DNA of 55,540 bases. Origin: an uncultured Candidatus Poseidoniales archaeon (lineage in GTDB: Archaea > Thermoplasmatota > Poseidoniia > Poseidoniales > Poseidoniaceae). Shown in pieces: positions 23,473 to 32,364 of this stretch; position 1 is the stretch's first letter; the number at the start of each line of letters is the position of its first letter. The stretch spans positions 1 to 55,540 of the forward strand of contig CAJJCQ010000016.1 of the NCBI GenBank assembly GCA_905182725.1, given 5' to 3'. The translations under genes and the position numbers were made by a program. The notes beneath the pieces are model-generated. The model saw only the letters and a list, made by a program, of their open reading frames with translations. It was not told the DNA's origin and did no database searches.

Positions 23473-26127
23473 ATGACAAAAAGGGGGATGATGGACCAAT
23501 TCATGGACATCAAAAAGGAACACCCCGATACGATTCTTTTTTTCCGAATGGGCGATTTCTACGAGTTGTTTCATGAAGATGCCGTTCTTGGTTCTGAAGT
23601 CCTCGGTTTGGCATTAACTTCACGTGATAAAAAAGCGGATAAACCCATTCAAATGGCCGGTTTCCCATGGCATGGGCTTGAAGATAATATTCGCGTTATG
23701 CTAAAAGCAGGACACAAAGTTACAGTTGCTGAGCAAGAACAAGAACTGAGAGAAGGAGCAAAATTACTCGAACGTATCGTTACTCGAGTCTACACACCAG
23801 GAAGTCTGTATGAAGAATCCTTACTTGGAACCGATGAACGTTCCCTTCTGGTGTCAGTTGCCCTTGGAAAATCTGCCCTCGGAATTGGAATCGTTGACGC
23901 TTCAACTGGACAAGCATGGGCATCAAACTTGAATGGTGAAGATCGATTTGCTCGAGCATTGGATGAAATCATGCGTTGGCGACCAACTGAAATCGTAGTT
24001 TCACCTCAAGATGCAGAAGATACTGCGTTGTGTGCCCTTTTCTCCCACCTCGATAACGTCCTAATCAGTCAGCATAGAGCAAGTGAAAACAAACGAAGAA
24101 AGAGACTTGAAAAAGTACTCAAAGTCGCAGACCTCGGACATTTAGATTTAGATGACTCCCCTCTTGCTTTAGCAGCTGCTGGTTTAGCTGCCGACTATCT
24201 TGCAACCATGCATATTGCAGACGAAGTTCCACTTCGCGATATCGAAGTCATCGATGAATCTGGACATCTTGTGCTTGACCAAACCACTTTGAGAAACTTG
24301 GAATTAACTTCGACACTTGCAGGAGAGTTTGAGGGAAGTCTGCTTTCTACAATGAATGCATGTCGCAGTTCAATGGGAAGAAGATTGCTCAAAACTTGGA
24401 TTTTAAGACCACTTTGCAATCTTGAAGCAATCGGTGCTCGTCACGAAGCAGTAGGGTCACTCTCTCGTTCAGCTCGCCGTCTTGAAGGATTACGAGAAGC
24501 ACTCCGTGGACTACGAGACATGGAACGTTTAGCCACACAACTGGCCTATAACCGTTCAAATGGTCGTGACTTAATTGCCGTATGTGATGCTCTCGAACGA
24601 ATGCCAGCCATCATCAATCTTTGTAATGAAACAGAAAATCCCCTCTTAGGTCACCTTTCACATCAATTGGATGCCTTAAATGAACTTGCAGAAGATATTC
24701 GGCGTACTTTAGTCGATGAACCACCCCTCAGTATTCGTGATGGGAAACTCATCCGACCTGGACTCCATTCAGCGATTGACGAACTCCATGAAACATCAGC
24801 ATCGGGACATTCATGGTTCAGCGATTTAGAATCTAAATTACGAATTGAATTAGAAATACCTTCTCTCAAAGTGCGAATGAACCGACAGATTGGATGGTTT
24901 ATTGAAGTCACCAAACTAAATGAAGCAAGAGTTCCTGAAGAATGGCGAAGAAAGCAACAAATGACGAATGGTTCACGTTACGTCACCGAGGAACTTGCGC
25001 AAAGAGATGACCTGCTACTCACTGCAGATACCAAAGTAAAGGAACTGGAATATCGAGAATTCACATCACTGCGTGAACGGTGTCGAATACATGCACAAGA
25101 ACTGGCAAATATCGCTGGGCGAGTGGCGGCAATCGACGTCTTGCAATGTTTCGCTTCTATCGCACGTTCCCGTTCATGGACCCGACCTGAATTAACCGAC
25201 GGCCATCACCTGAAGGCTGAAGGTGCACGACATCCGACCTTGGAAATGCAATCTGGGTTTGTACCAAATGATATACAATTGCAAAAGAAACGAAACTTCT
25301 TGTTGATCACCGGACCCAACATGGGTGGTAAATCGACCTACCTTCGGACGACTGCACTGCTCACCATTCTTGCTCAAACCGGTAGTTTTGTTCCTGCTAA
25401 AAAAGCAAGAATCGGACTTGTCGACCGAATATTCACACGTGTTGGAGCAAGTGATGACCTCCGTCGTGGGCGTTCTACATTTATGATGGAAATGATTGAA
25501 GTTGCCCACATCCTCCGCAGAGCAACCCCGCAATCCCTCGTTTTACTCGATGAAATTGGACGTGGAACTTCAACATTTGACGGTTTGTCAATCGCTTGGT
25601 CTGTAACGGAAGACATCTGTAAAAGAATTGGAGCACGGACTTTATTTGCAACGCATTACCATCAATTGATTGGCCTTGAAGGCGAAGTTGACGGATTGGT
25701 CAATGTCCATGTTCAAGTTGCTCAGGCTGACGGTGAACTTCGATTCCTTCACACGGTTGCTGATGGCCCATGTGATGACTCATACGGTGTGCAAGTCGCT
25801 GCTTTAGCAGGCTTACCACGCCCTGTTGTCGAACGAGCAAGTGATCTGCTTGCTTTCCTTGAACAACAAGCTCATGGTGCTAAGGCTGGTGAATCGGGAA
25901 CTCCTTCTGCTCGCGCAGAAGGTCAATCCAGTTTAATGGGATATTTTGCCGCTGCTGCAATGACACAAAATAATGGCACGGCACAACCTGTTCCAAGCAT
26001 CAGTTCAGAAGAGAAAGAAACACTTGATTACCTTTCGAATATCGATGCCGATGAACTTTCCCCTCGTCAAGCACATGATGCCCTCTATAGACTAAAGAAA
26101 ATTCTCGGAGGTGCTCCTAATGTCTGA
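23473..26127 (+). CDS. mutS: DNA mismatch repair protein MutS
   Basis: MutS recognises mismatches and recruits MutL. The N-terminal mismatch-binding domain has 'ILFFRMGDFYELF', with the Phe-x-Glu reading motif. Connector, lever and clamp domains follow. The ATPase is complete: Walker A 'GPNMGGKSTYLR', Walker B 'LVLLDEIGRGTSTFDG', 'FATHYHQL' and the C-terminal HtH region. About 884 aa, the size of bacterial MutS1. The ATG at 23473 has AAGGAG 10 nt upstream; a TTG at 23467 is the ORF-track start. The stop overlaps mutL by 8 nt. Most archaea lack this gene, so acquisition from bacteria is likely. Confidence 0.97.
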   Translation: MTKRGMMDQFMDIKKEHPDTILFFRMGDFYELFHEDAVLGSEVLGLALTSRDKKADKPIQMAGFPWHGLEDNIRVMLKAGHKVTVAEQEQELREGAKLLERIVTRVYTPGSLYEESLLGTDERSLLVSVALGKSALGIGIVDASTGQAWASNLNGEDRFARALDEIMRWRPTEIVVSPQDAEDTALCALFSHLDNVLISQHRASENKRRKRLEKVLKVADLGHLDLDDSPLALAAAGLAADYLATMHIADEVPLRDIEVIDESGHLVLDQTTLRNLELTSTLAGEFEGSLLSTMNACRSSMGRRLLKTWILRPLCNLEAIGARHEAVGSLSRSARRLEGLREALRGLRDMERLATQLAYNRSNGRDLIAVCDALERMPAIINLCNETENPLLGHLSHQLDALNELAEDIRRTLVDEPPLSIRDGKLIRPGLHSAIDELHETSASGHSWFSDLESKLRIELEIPSLKVRMNRQIGWFIEVTKLNEARVPEEWRRKQQMTNGSRYVTEELAQRDDLLLTADTKVKELEYREFTSLRERCRIHAQELANIAGRVAAIDVLQCFASIARSRSWTRPELTDGHHLKAEGARHPTLEMQSGFVPNDIQLQKKRNFLLITGPNMGGKSTYLRTTALLTILAQTGSFVPAKKARIGLVDRIFTRVGASDDLRRGRSTFMMEMIEVAHILRRATPQSLVLLDEIGRGTSTFDGLSIAWSVTEDICKRIGARTLFATHYHQLIGLEGEVDGLVNVHVQVAQADGELRFLHTVADGPCDDSYGVQVAALAGLPRPVVERASDLLAFLEQQAHGAKAGESGTPSARAEGQSSLMGYFAAAAMTQNNGTAQPVPSISSEEKETLDYLSNIDADELSPRQAHDALYRLKKILGGAPNV
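26107..26117 (+). promoter_or_regulatory. Small hairpin holding the mutL Shine-Dalgarno site
   Basis: GGAG-GTG-CTCC is a 4-bp stem with a triloop, 2 nt before the mutL ATG, and it contains the only Shine-Dalgarno sequence. It lies inside the mutS coding region, so ribosomes finishing mutS would open it. Confidence 0.3.
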
Positions 26128-28129
26128 ACCGAACCGGATTCTACAACTCGATGAAACAACCATTGGCCATATCGCGGCTGGTGAAGTCGTTGAACGACCT
26201 GCGCAAGTGGTCAAGGAATTACTTGAAAACAGCCTTGATGCTGGAGCAACACGCCTTGTGATTACTGTTGAGCGTGGCGGTTTTGACTTGATTCGAGTTG
26301 AAGATGACGGGAGTGGAATCGATGAACAAGACCTCCGTTTAGCATTGGACAGACACGCAACTTCAAAGTTGCAAAAAGCAGAGGATTTGAATTCTATCCA
26401 TACCCTCGGGTTCCGAGGTGAGGCTTTAGCAAGTATCGGCATGGTTTCGCACCTTTCAATTTCAAGTCGTCCTGCCGGAAAAGAAGGAAAATCAATTGCA
26501 ATGAAGAATGGAGAAAAGGGACTCGTAGAGCCATTCGGCATGCAAACTGGCACCCGTGTTGATGTTGAACACTTATTCCGGAATACTCCCGCTCGTCTCG
26601 CCTTCCAACGGCGACCTGCTACTGAAAACGCTCGGGTTGTTGATGTGGTTGTTGCACATGCCATGGCCCACCAGTTGACTGGATTCCGATTGGTCATCGA
26701 TGAGCGAGTTATGCTTGATATCCCTCCAGCAGAATCCATGATGGACCGGCTATTCGACCTACTCGGTGGTCAAGTCGAATCAATGCTTGAGATCACACCT
26801 CCTGAAAATGACGCTGAAGCGCCTGGCCAAGAACAGTGGAGTGGATGGATCAGTACCCCTGATATTACTCGTGGAAAAGGCGACGACATACATATTCTCA
26901 TCAACGAGAGACCTGTTGCTGCAGGGCCATTTCTTCAAGCCATACGTCGAGGTTACCGCACCCGTTTGATGCAAGGAAGGCACCCTATTGCTGTTCTTTC
27001 GCTTACATTGCCACCAGAAGAAGTCGATGTTAACGTTCATCCAACCAAACGTGAAGTTCGTCTTCGCCATTCCTGGCGTGTTTTGGAACGTCTTGAACGC
27101 GCCATTGCCCACACCCTCGAATCTGTCCCGACCCAACCTGATGCTGCGGGAGGTATTCCTGGGCTACAAGGTCTCGGCATACAGAAAGTAACTCCAATTC
27201 AAGAACATCTTTCGACTGTGAAAGCGCCTACGGTCGACCCATTGGATGCTGCTGCGGGAGCCCCAACCCTCGTACTCCCTCGAGAAACAAAAACCGAAGC
27301 CCCTCCTGCATGGGCCATTGCTGCAGGTGCACAATTGAACCTTCATGGAGTAGAAGCATCTGAACCGGATTCCACCGAAAAGATGCGACCTCAATCAACG
27401 GCTCCTGAAGCCCAAGAAACATTACCTGGATTAGATGAGAAGCCAATGGCTCCAGCATTATCACCTGCAGAACGGACACTTCACCGTCATGCAGGTTGCG
27501 GACATAGAACTTCTCCGAATGAAGAACAACCCCTTGAAGGCATCATCAATGAGTTACCGGAAATGGAACCTCTCGCCCAATTTGCAGACTCGTACATCTT
27601 AGTACAAGCTGAAGGTGAATTGTTGTTAATCGACCAACATGCACTCCACGAACGTATACGGTACGAACGTTTGCGAAACGATGACTCTCTGTGGGAGAGT
27701 CAAGCGAAACTCGAACCGATTCAATTAAACCTTGATGCCCGACAATCTGTACGAATGTCAGCAGCAGTCGAGACATTGAGTGAAGTTGGATTTTCATTAC
27801 GTGAAAATGACAATGGATGGGTGATTGACGCTGCACCTCATCTACTCGAAGGTGAAGAACTGGTTCCATTCCTACTCGACTTACTGCAAGATACTGCAGA
27901 AGATGGCGCACCACTTGAAACAGTTGACCGACGTAAAGATCACCTTGCATTCCTCAATGCATGCCGAGGTGCAGTCAAAGCAAATGAAAAGTTGACATTA
28001 CCAGAAATGCGAAGATTAGTCGATGATATGCGACGAATCACAAATCCATGGGCTTGCGTTCATGGACGCCCAACCGCGTTACGGCTTCCGTTGAATTCTC
28101 TGGACCACCATTTCGGCCGTCATGGTTAA
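26120..28129 (+). CDS. mutL: DNA mismatch repair protein MutL with endonuclease motif
   Basis: The N-terminal GHKL ATPase has 'IAAGEVVERPAQVVKELLEN', 'VEDDGSGI', 'LGFRGEALASI' and 'NTPARLAF'. A poorly conserved linker spans about residues 335-475. The C-terminal domain has 'DQHALHERIRYE', which fits the DQHA(x)2E(x)4E metal motif of nicking MutL proteins, together with 'ACRGAVKANEKL' and 'CVHGRPTALRL'. It is therefore predicted to nick DNA itself, as expected without MutH. The ATG at 26120 overlaps mutS; the ORF-track start at 26111 is the GTG within the ribosome site. It overlaps convergent aroA by 4 nt. Confidence 0.97.
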   Translation: MSEPNRILQLDETTIGHIAAGEVVERPAQVVKELLENSLDAGATRLVITVERGGFDLIRVEDDGSGIDEQDLRLALDRHATSKLQKAEDLNSIHTLGFRGEALASIGMVSHLSISSRPAGKEGKSIAMKNGEKGLVEPFGMQTGTRVDVEHLFRNTPARLAFQRRPATENARVVDVVVAHAMAHQLTGFRLVIDERVMLDIPPAESMMDRLFDLLGGQVESMLEITPPENDAEAPGQEQWSGWISTPDITRGKGDDIHILINERPVAAGPFLQAIRRGYRTRLMQGRHPIAVLSLTLPPEEVDVNVHPTKREVRLRHSWRVLERLERAIAHTLESVPTQPDAAGGIPGLQGLGIQKVTPIQEHLSTVKAPTVDPLDAAAGAPTLVLPRETKTEAPPAWAIAAGAQLNLHGVEASEPDSTEKMRPQSTAPEAQETLPGLDEKPMAPALSPAERTLHRHAGCGHRTSPNEEQPLEGIINELPEMEPLAQFADSYILVQAEGELLLIDQHALHERIRYERLRNDDSLWESQAKLEPIQLNLDARQSVRMSAAVETLSEVGFSLRENDNGWVIDAAPHLLEGEELVPFLLDLLQDTAEDGAPLETVDRRKDHLAFLNACRGAVKANEKLTLPEMRRLVDDMRRITNPWACVHGRPTALRLPLNSLDHHFGRHG

Positions 28130-29559
28130 TCTTCAAGCGATGGTGTTGTGGTCGCTTCAATTCCAACACCAGCATCTTGTAAGCGCTGTACAAAGGCTTC
28201 ATCGGCAACATGATGAAGAGTTTGACCAATCACTTCCCCGCCCGTTTTTGAGGCAAGGAGTACTGCTGTCATGAATAAGCGATGATCGTCGAAGGTCGGT
28301 ACAGGTTGTTGCGGCATGATTGGTCTTTGGTTACCTTTAACCTCAATCCCATCAGCGAGTAAAGTCGCTTGAATTCCAAAGTAACTGAGAACCTCAACAG
28401 TTCGAGATAAGCGGTTACTCTCTTTGTGAACAGCATGGGCTGCACCAGTAATTCTCCCTCCACATCCAAGTGAAAGCAATGCAGCAAGAGGGGGTAAGAT
28501 GTCGTTTGAATCCGTAACATCAAGCGTAACTGGGACCTTTGACCCCACACATGAAAGAATATCGCCGTCCCACTTTATGCCACATTCTATAGCAGATTCG
28601 GAGAGGATTTCATGGCCAATTGCTTGTTCAGCTCCAGGCCACCCATGCAATTCAATTTCGGCATCAAGGCAATGTGTGGCTAAGAAAGCAAACGAAGTCA
28701 TTGAAGCATCACCCGGCACAGCATAGGTTTCTTGAAGTGATGGCATCCAAGGTGAAAGCATACACTGAGAGCCATTTAATTCAACTTTTCCACCGGTCAG
28801 TTGAATCATTTCCGCAGTTAATTTCGAATGTCGATTTGAAACGCCTTTGCCGTGAAGTTTGAGTTCGACCTTCATTGGAAGTGATGCTGATGCCAACATC
28901 CATGACGAAAGTGGTTGACTTGAACGACTGATGTCAAGATCGATGCCGAGTTTAAGTTGCTCTTCTTTCCAAGGGCCGCTCAGGATTACGGGTAACCGTT
29001 CTTTTCCTTGACCAATCGAAACTTCTACTCCGGCCTGTTTGAGTGAATCCCATAGCGCTTCAGAGTCTCTTTGCCGTAATGAAAGGTCCCCATCCAACAT
29101 GATTGGCCCTTCCATGCGTGCTGCAATGCCTGCCAAGAACCGGAGAGCAGTCCCTGAATTGGCAGCATTGAGAACACTGGCTGGACGTTTGAAACCGAGT
29201 GGACCTACGCCGCTAAGCACCCACTGAACTGAATCTGGATGTGGCCCAAGGTCCATTGGGTTTGTTTGGTGAAGGAGTTGGCCTGACCGGTCATAATCTG
29301 CAAAATGAACACCCATTTGTGCCAAACTGCAACGCATTGCGCGCACATCATCCCCAGCAGAGGCAACGTTCTCTAAGGTGACTTGTTGTTGTGTTTGAGA
29401 AAACAAAGCAAGTGCCCGAATTAAGTGACTCTTTGAAGGAGGTAATTGCCATTGAACTCGGCTTGTTTCAGACCTCGGCGTGATTCGGAGAATACGGAGG
29501 TCATTACGGCGGTGATCTTTGCCAGATGAGGTCCAGCGCTTCACCCAGCCTCTCGCCAT
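28126..29559 (-). CDS. aroA: 3-phosphoshikimate 1-carboxyvinyltransferase (EPSP synthase)
   Basis: AroA joins shikimate-3-phosphate and PEP in aromatic amino acid synthesis. Motifs in order: 'LPPSKSHLIRALAL', 'NAANSGTALRFLAG', 'DISRSSQPLSSWML', 'VPGDASMTSFAF', 'DSNDILPPLAAL' and 'TFDDHRLFMTAVLLA'. All the substrate-binding stretches are present. I use the ATG at 29557-29559, giving 477 aa, because the ORF-track extension to 29664 crosses the moaA promoter and start. Even so, about 25 extra N-terminal residues (MARGWVKRW...) precede the enzyme fold, so the true start may be later. Confidence 0.93.
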   Translation of the reverse strand: MARGWVKRWTSSGKDHRRNDLRILRITPRSETSRVQWQLPPSKSHLIRALALFSQTQQQVTLENVASAGDDVRAMRCSLAQMGVHFADYDRSGQLLHQTNPMDLGPHPDSVQWVLSGVGPLGFKRPASVLNAANSGTALRFLAGIAARMEGPIMLDGDLSLRQRDSEALWDSLKQAGVEVSIGQGKERLPVILSGPWKEEQLKLGIDLDISRSSQPLSSWMLASASLPMKVELKLHGKGVSNRHSKLTAEMIQLTGGKVELNGSQCMLSPWMPSLQETYAVPGDASMTSFAFLATHCLDAEIELHGWPGAEQAIGHEILSESAIECGIKWDGDILSCVGSKVPVTLDVTDSNDILPPLAALLSLGCGGRITGAAHAVHKESNRLSRTVEVLSYFGIQATLLADGIEVKGNQRPIMPQQPVPTFDDHRLFMTAVLLASKTGGEVIGQTLHHVADEAFVQRLQDAGVGIEATTTPSLED

Positions 29560-29602
29560 GGTCCTTCCAGACTCCGAGCACCCATCAACCCTTGCAACAC
29601 AG

Positions 29603-29610
29603 AATAAAAA
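29603..29610 (+). promoter_or_regulatory. TATA-box-like element of moaA
   Basis: AATAAAAA is centred about 27 nt upstream of the ATG at 29634, the archaeal TATA-to-start distance for a leaderless transcript. It supports that start over the ORF-track start at 29526. The same AT-rich patch read on the other strand (TTTTTATT) may serve the divergent aroA. Confidence 0.5.
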
Positions 29611-29633
29611 GCCCAAGCCGCATAGCCTGCACG

Positions 29634-30638
29634 ATGCTGTTACAGGATTCACTCGGTCGCCCATTGAGGGACCTTCGAATCTCTATTACAGACCGATGTA
29701 ATTTCCGTTGCACATATTGTATGCCGAGGGAAAGTTTTGGCCCAGAGCATGTCTTTTTGGCAAAAGAGGAAATCTTGAGTTATGAAGAGATGGCAAGTGT
29801 AGTTGCTTCGTTACTCCCTTTAGGACTTACAAAAGTAAGAATCACTGGTGGAGAGCCGCTTATTCGAAGAGATTTACCAGTATTCATCGCCATGCTACGA
29901 GACCTGGATTCTGAACTTGACATTGCACTCACGACCAATGCTGTACTTCTCGAACGCCATGCTGAAGCACTGTTCAAGAGTGGACTTAACCGGGTCACGG
30001 TGAGTCTTGATGCAGTAAATACAGATTTATTTCAATCCATCACTGACAGCACAAATACGCCCGAAGAAATTTTCCGAGGGATTGAAACTGCACAACAAAT
30101 TGGACTCCCCGTCAAAGTCAATTGCGTCATTAAGAAAGGCGTGAATGATTCCCAAATTGTACCATTGACTCAAGCCTGTATCGAACGCAATATAACTGTC
30201 CGATTCATTGAATTCATGGATGTTGGAACCACTAATAATTGGAACTTAGATTCTGTAATGAGTGGAGATGAAATGAGAACAATTCTACGCGACCACTTCG
30301 GACCACTCGAACCAAAAACCTCAGCACATCCATCTGATGTAGCTCGATTATGGCGTTTTGCCAATGGTTCAACGGTTGGTTTTATTGAATCTGTTACCAA
30401 ACCATTCTGCGGAAATTGCTCACGTGCTCGGCTTTCTGCCCATGGATCCATCTATACATGCTTATTTTCCGAAAAGGGATTTGACTTACGTGGCATCCTT
30501 CGTTTTGGTGCAGATAAAGAAGAGACTGCCACAATCATTCGTGATATTTGGACGCATCGTGAAGACCGTTATTCTGAATTAAGAACCCAACTCAAAGAAA
30601 AAAGGCAGCCCGTAGAAATGTCTTTCATCGGTGGATAA
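29634..30638 (+). CDS. moaA: GTP 3',8-cyclase, molybdopterin biosynthesis protein MoaA
   Basis: MoaA is a radical SAM enzyme making the first intermediate of molybdenum cofactor from GTP. The SAM cluster is 'DRCNFRCTYCMP' near residue 20. The SAM-binding glycine motif is 'RITGGEPLIR'. The C-terminal second cluster is 'PFCGNCSRARLSAHGSIYTCLF'. The length of 334 aa is normal. The family consensus begins about 10 residues before the first cluster, matching 'MLLQDSLGRPLRDLRIS' from 29634. No moaC or moeA lies nearby. Its stop abuts the convergent pilin stop. Confidence 0.95.
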   Translation: MLLQDSLGRPLRDLRISITDRCNFRCTYCMPRESFGPEHVFLAKEEILSYEEMASVVASLLPLGLTKVRITGGEPLIRRDLPVFIAMLRDLDSELDIALTTNAVLLERHAEALFKSGLNRVTVSLDAVNTDLFQSITDSTNTPEEIFRGIETAQQIGLPVKVNCVIKKGVNDSQIVPLTQACIERNITVRFIEFMDVGTTNNWNLDSVMSGDEMRTILRDHFGPLEPKTSAHPSDVARLWRFANGSTVGFIESVTKPFCGNCSRARLSAHGSIYTCLFSEKGFDLRGILRFGADKEETATIIRDIWTHREDRYSELRTQLKEKRQPVEMSFIGG

Positions 30639-31136
30639 CTACGCTTCTATCGGTGGTAAAATCACATCGACCATGACTGAGTTGGTCGATAAATCAACAA
30701 GTTTGAATCGCCAAGTGCCAGAATCTGAACCGACGGTTGTGGAATCAATGACAAAATAATCACCTTGACTCACTGAATATCCAGCATCACGATCATGGAA
30801 CGAAACATTGGCACCAATAAGCCCGTAGACTCCTGGGTCACTGACTTTACCACGTATTGGGTTGCCATCTTCAAAATTTTCTGGAGAGAGGTCATATTGA
30901 ATCTTAGCCGGGTCAATTGTTTGGTCGAGAGTCGTCATCCGAATCACGTGAAAACCGTTTGATAATCCACGAACGCTAACGGTCGCCTGTGCTGGTGGTT
31001 TGTCTGCAGTTGTAAGTGCTCCTTGCATCAACACAAAGACCATGCTGGAAAGCATAACGGTAATCGCAAGCAGCAATACGGTGGCGATAACGGGGCTGAC
31101 TGCCTCATTGTCAGACGACCTCCGCACGTTGCGCAT
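30639..31136 (-). CDS. Archaeal type IV pilin-like protein
   Basis: The 165-aa product begins 'MRNVRRSSDNEAVSPVIATV' and then a hydrophobic helix 'LLLAITVMLSSMVFVLMQG', the hallmark of the archaeal type IV pilin N-terminal domain. A prepilin peptidase would cut before the 'AVSPVI' segment. The rest is a beta-rich extracellular domain. It may be a substrate for the Tad-type ATPase and membrane proteins at 37-40 kb; that link is inference, because 6 kb separates them. Two palindromes lie in its promoter region. Confidence 0.85.
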   Translation of the reverse strand: MRNVRRSSDNEAVSPVIATVLLLAITVMLSSMVFVLMQGALTTADKPPAQATVSVRGLSNGFHVIRMTTLDQTIDPAKIQYDLSPENFEDGNPIRGKVSDPGVYGLIGANVSFHDRDAGYSVSQGDYFVIDSTTVGSDSGTWRFKLVDLSTNSVMVDVILPPIEA

Positions 31137-31148
31137 GAAACCACTGAA

Positions 31149-31158
31149 CTATCGATAG
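31149..31158. promoter_or_regulatory. 10-bp palindrome in the pilin promoter region
   Basis: CTATCGATAG is a perfect 10-bp palindrome 13-22 nt upstream of the pilin ATG. Together with the adjacent TTGAAAC inverted repeat it could be an operator pair. No regulator is identified. Confidence 0.3.
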
Positions 31159-31161
31159 GAC

Positions 31162-31179
31162 TTGAAACAACCGTTTCAA
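31162..31179. promoter_or_regulatory. Inverted repeat TTGAAAC-N4-GTTTCAA upstream of pilin
   Basis: A perfect 7-bp inverted repeat with a 4-nt spacer, 26-43 nt upstream of the pilin start, where an archaeal TATA box/BRE would lie. It is also 32 nt beyond the stop of the geranylgeranyl reductase gene, so an RNA hairpin ending that transcript is the alternative. Confidence 0.35.
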
Positions 31180-31210
31180 ATGAAGGTGAGAAGACCTCTT
31201 CCGTATAGGT

Positions 31211-32356
31211 TCAGAAAAGCCACATCGGCTTATCGCACTCCATGGCCCTTTTGATTCCACCAATTGGGCCAAGAACTCTCAATAATGATTCAGTAACAAA
31301 GTCTCCTTTAAAGAACGCATAACCCATGTTCTTGGAACGAAGAGAATTCTTCAATGCTCTCCCCATCGACGAGCGAACTCGAGTTTCATACATGGTCAAA
31401 GGTGTTCCATCACGAAGGTGATCAAGAATAGTTTCTGCTGCAAAGCATCCAGAAATGATGGCTTGTGAAATGCCGCCACCGTTACTTGGCATAACTAGGC
31501 CAGCCGCATCACCAACTGCCAAAGTCGTGCCATCAACCATCGTTTTAACAGGGCCACCCATTGGAATCCAACCGCCACCCCAGGAAAGGATTTCAAAGCC
31601 TAAAGAAGCACAGAATTCAGTTAAATGGTCTTTCAAATTACCTTCCAAATAGCCTGCACGTACCCCAAGACCAACATTGGCTGTATCAGGGCCTTTTGGA
31701 ATAATCCAAGCATAGCCAGAAGGAGCGACTGAACCCAAAAATACATCAAACGTTTCAGGTACTTTCCCTTGAACCTGAGCATAAACAGTTGGAACTTGGT
31801 CTTGAGGTCTATAGCGCTCATCTGTACCGTGACGCAATCGTGCTACATGGGCAAGAGAGCCACTTGCATCAATCAAGAAGTCGAATGAATAACGACCATG
31901 GCTGGTAACCAAAAGGTCACGGTCCAGTTTCGTTTGATGTTGAATTCGAGTCATTGCTTCACCAGTGCGAACTTCAGCACCAGCATGAATCGCCTTATCA
32001 CAAAGGAATCCATCAAAGTGTAAACGATGACCTGCGAAGGCATCTAAATCAAAATGATAGGCTTTTCCAGATGGAAGGAAAACTCGCATATTATCGAGAT
32101 CATGAAGTTTCAAGCGTTCTGGGAATTCAAAATAATCTTTCAGCCATCGATGGTCATCAAGGTCTGAAAAAGTACCAACTACTTCACCCCAATTCGGGAT
32201 ACATTCGCCACACTGAGCGGGATTCCCGATAATTTCTCGTCGTTCAATAATCAAAACATCGATGCCGTCTTCGGCAAGTCGTTGAGCACATGCAGAACCT
32301 GCAGGTCCAGCACCAATGACAATCACTTGACGATGTTCGATTTCTTTACGGGCCAT
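31211..32356 (-). CDS. Geranylgeranyl reductase family protein (archaeal lipid saturation)
   Basis: These FAD enzymes reduce the double bonds of geranylgeranyl chains of archaeal membrane lipids. The N-terminal Rossmann motif is 'VIVIGAGPAGSACAQRLAED', followed by 'IIERREIIGNPAQCGECIP', the Cys-containing stretch typical of the family. The later FAD motif is 'AVGDAAGLVMPSNGGGISQA'. About 381 aa from the ATG at 32356, with GTGAGG upstream; a GTG at 32368 is the ORF-track start. It sits 8 nt after the prenyl synthase gene, so the two form a lipid operon. Confidence 0.9.
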   Translation of the reverse strand: MARKEIEHRQVIVIGAGPAGSACAQRLAEDGIDVLIIERREIIGNPAQCGECIPNWGEVVGTFSDLDDHRWLKDYFEFPERLKLHDLDNMRVFLPSGKAYHFDLDAFAGHRLHFDGFLCDKAIHAGAEVRTGEAMTRIQHQTKLDRDLLVTSHGRYSFDFLIDASGSLAHVARLRHGTDERYRPQDQVPTVYAQVQGKVPETFDVFLGSVAPSGYAWIIPKGPDTANVGLGVRAGYLEGNLKDHLTEFCASLGFEILSWGGGWIPMGGPVKTMVDGTTLAVGDAAGLVMPSNGGGISQAIISGCFAAETILDHLRDGTPLTMYETRVRSSMGRALKNSLRSKNMGYAFFKGDFVTESLLRVLGPIGGIKRAMECDKPMWLF

Positions 32357-32364
32357 GGAATCCC

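Noticed and set aside
29526-29633. 36-residue N-terminal extension of MoaA
   Set aside because: The TATA-like box at 29603-29610 and family length both place the start at 29634.
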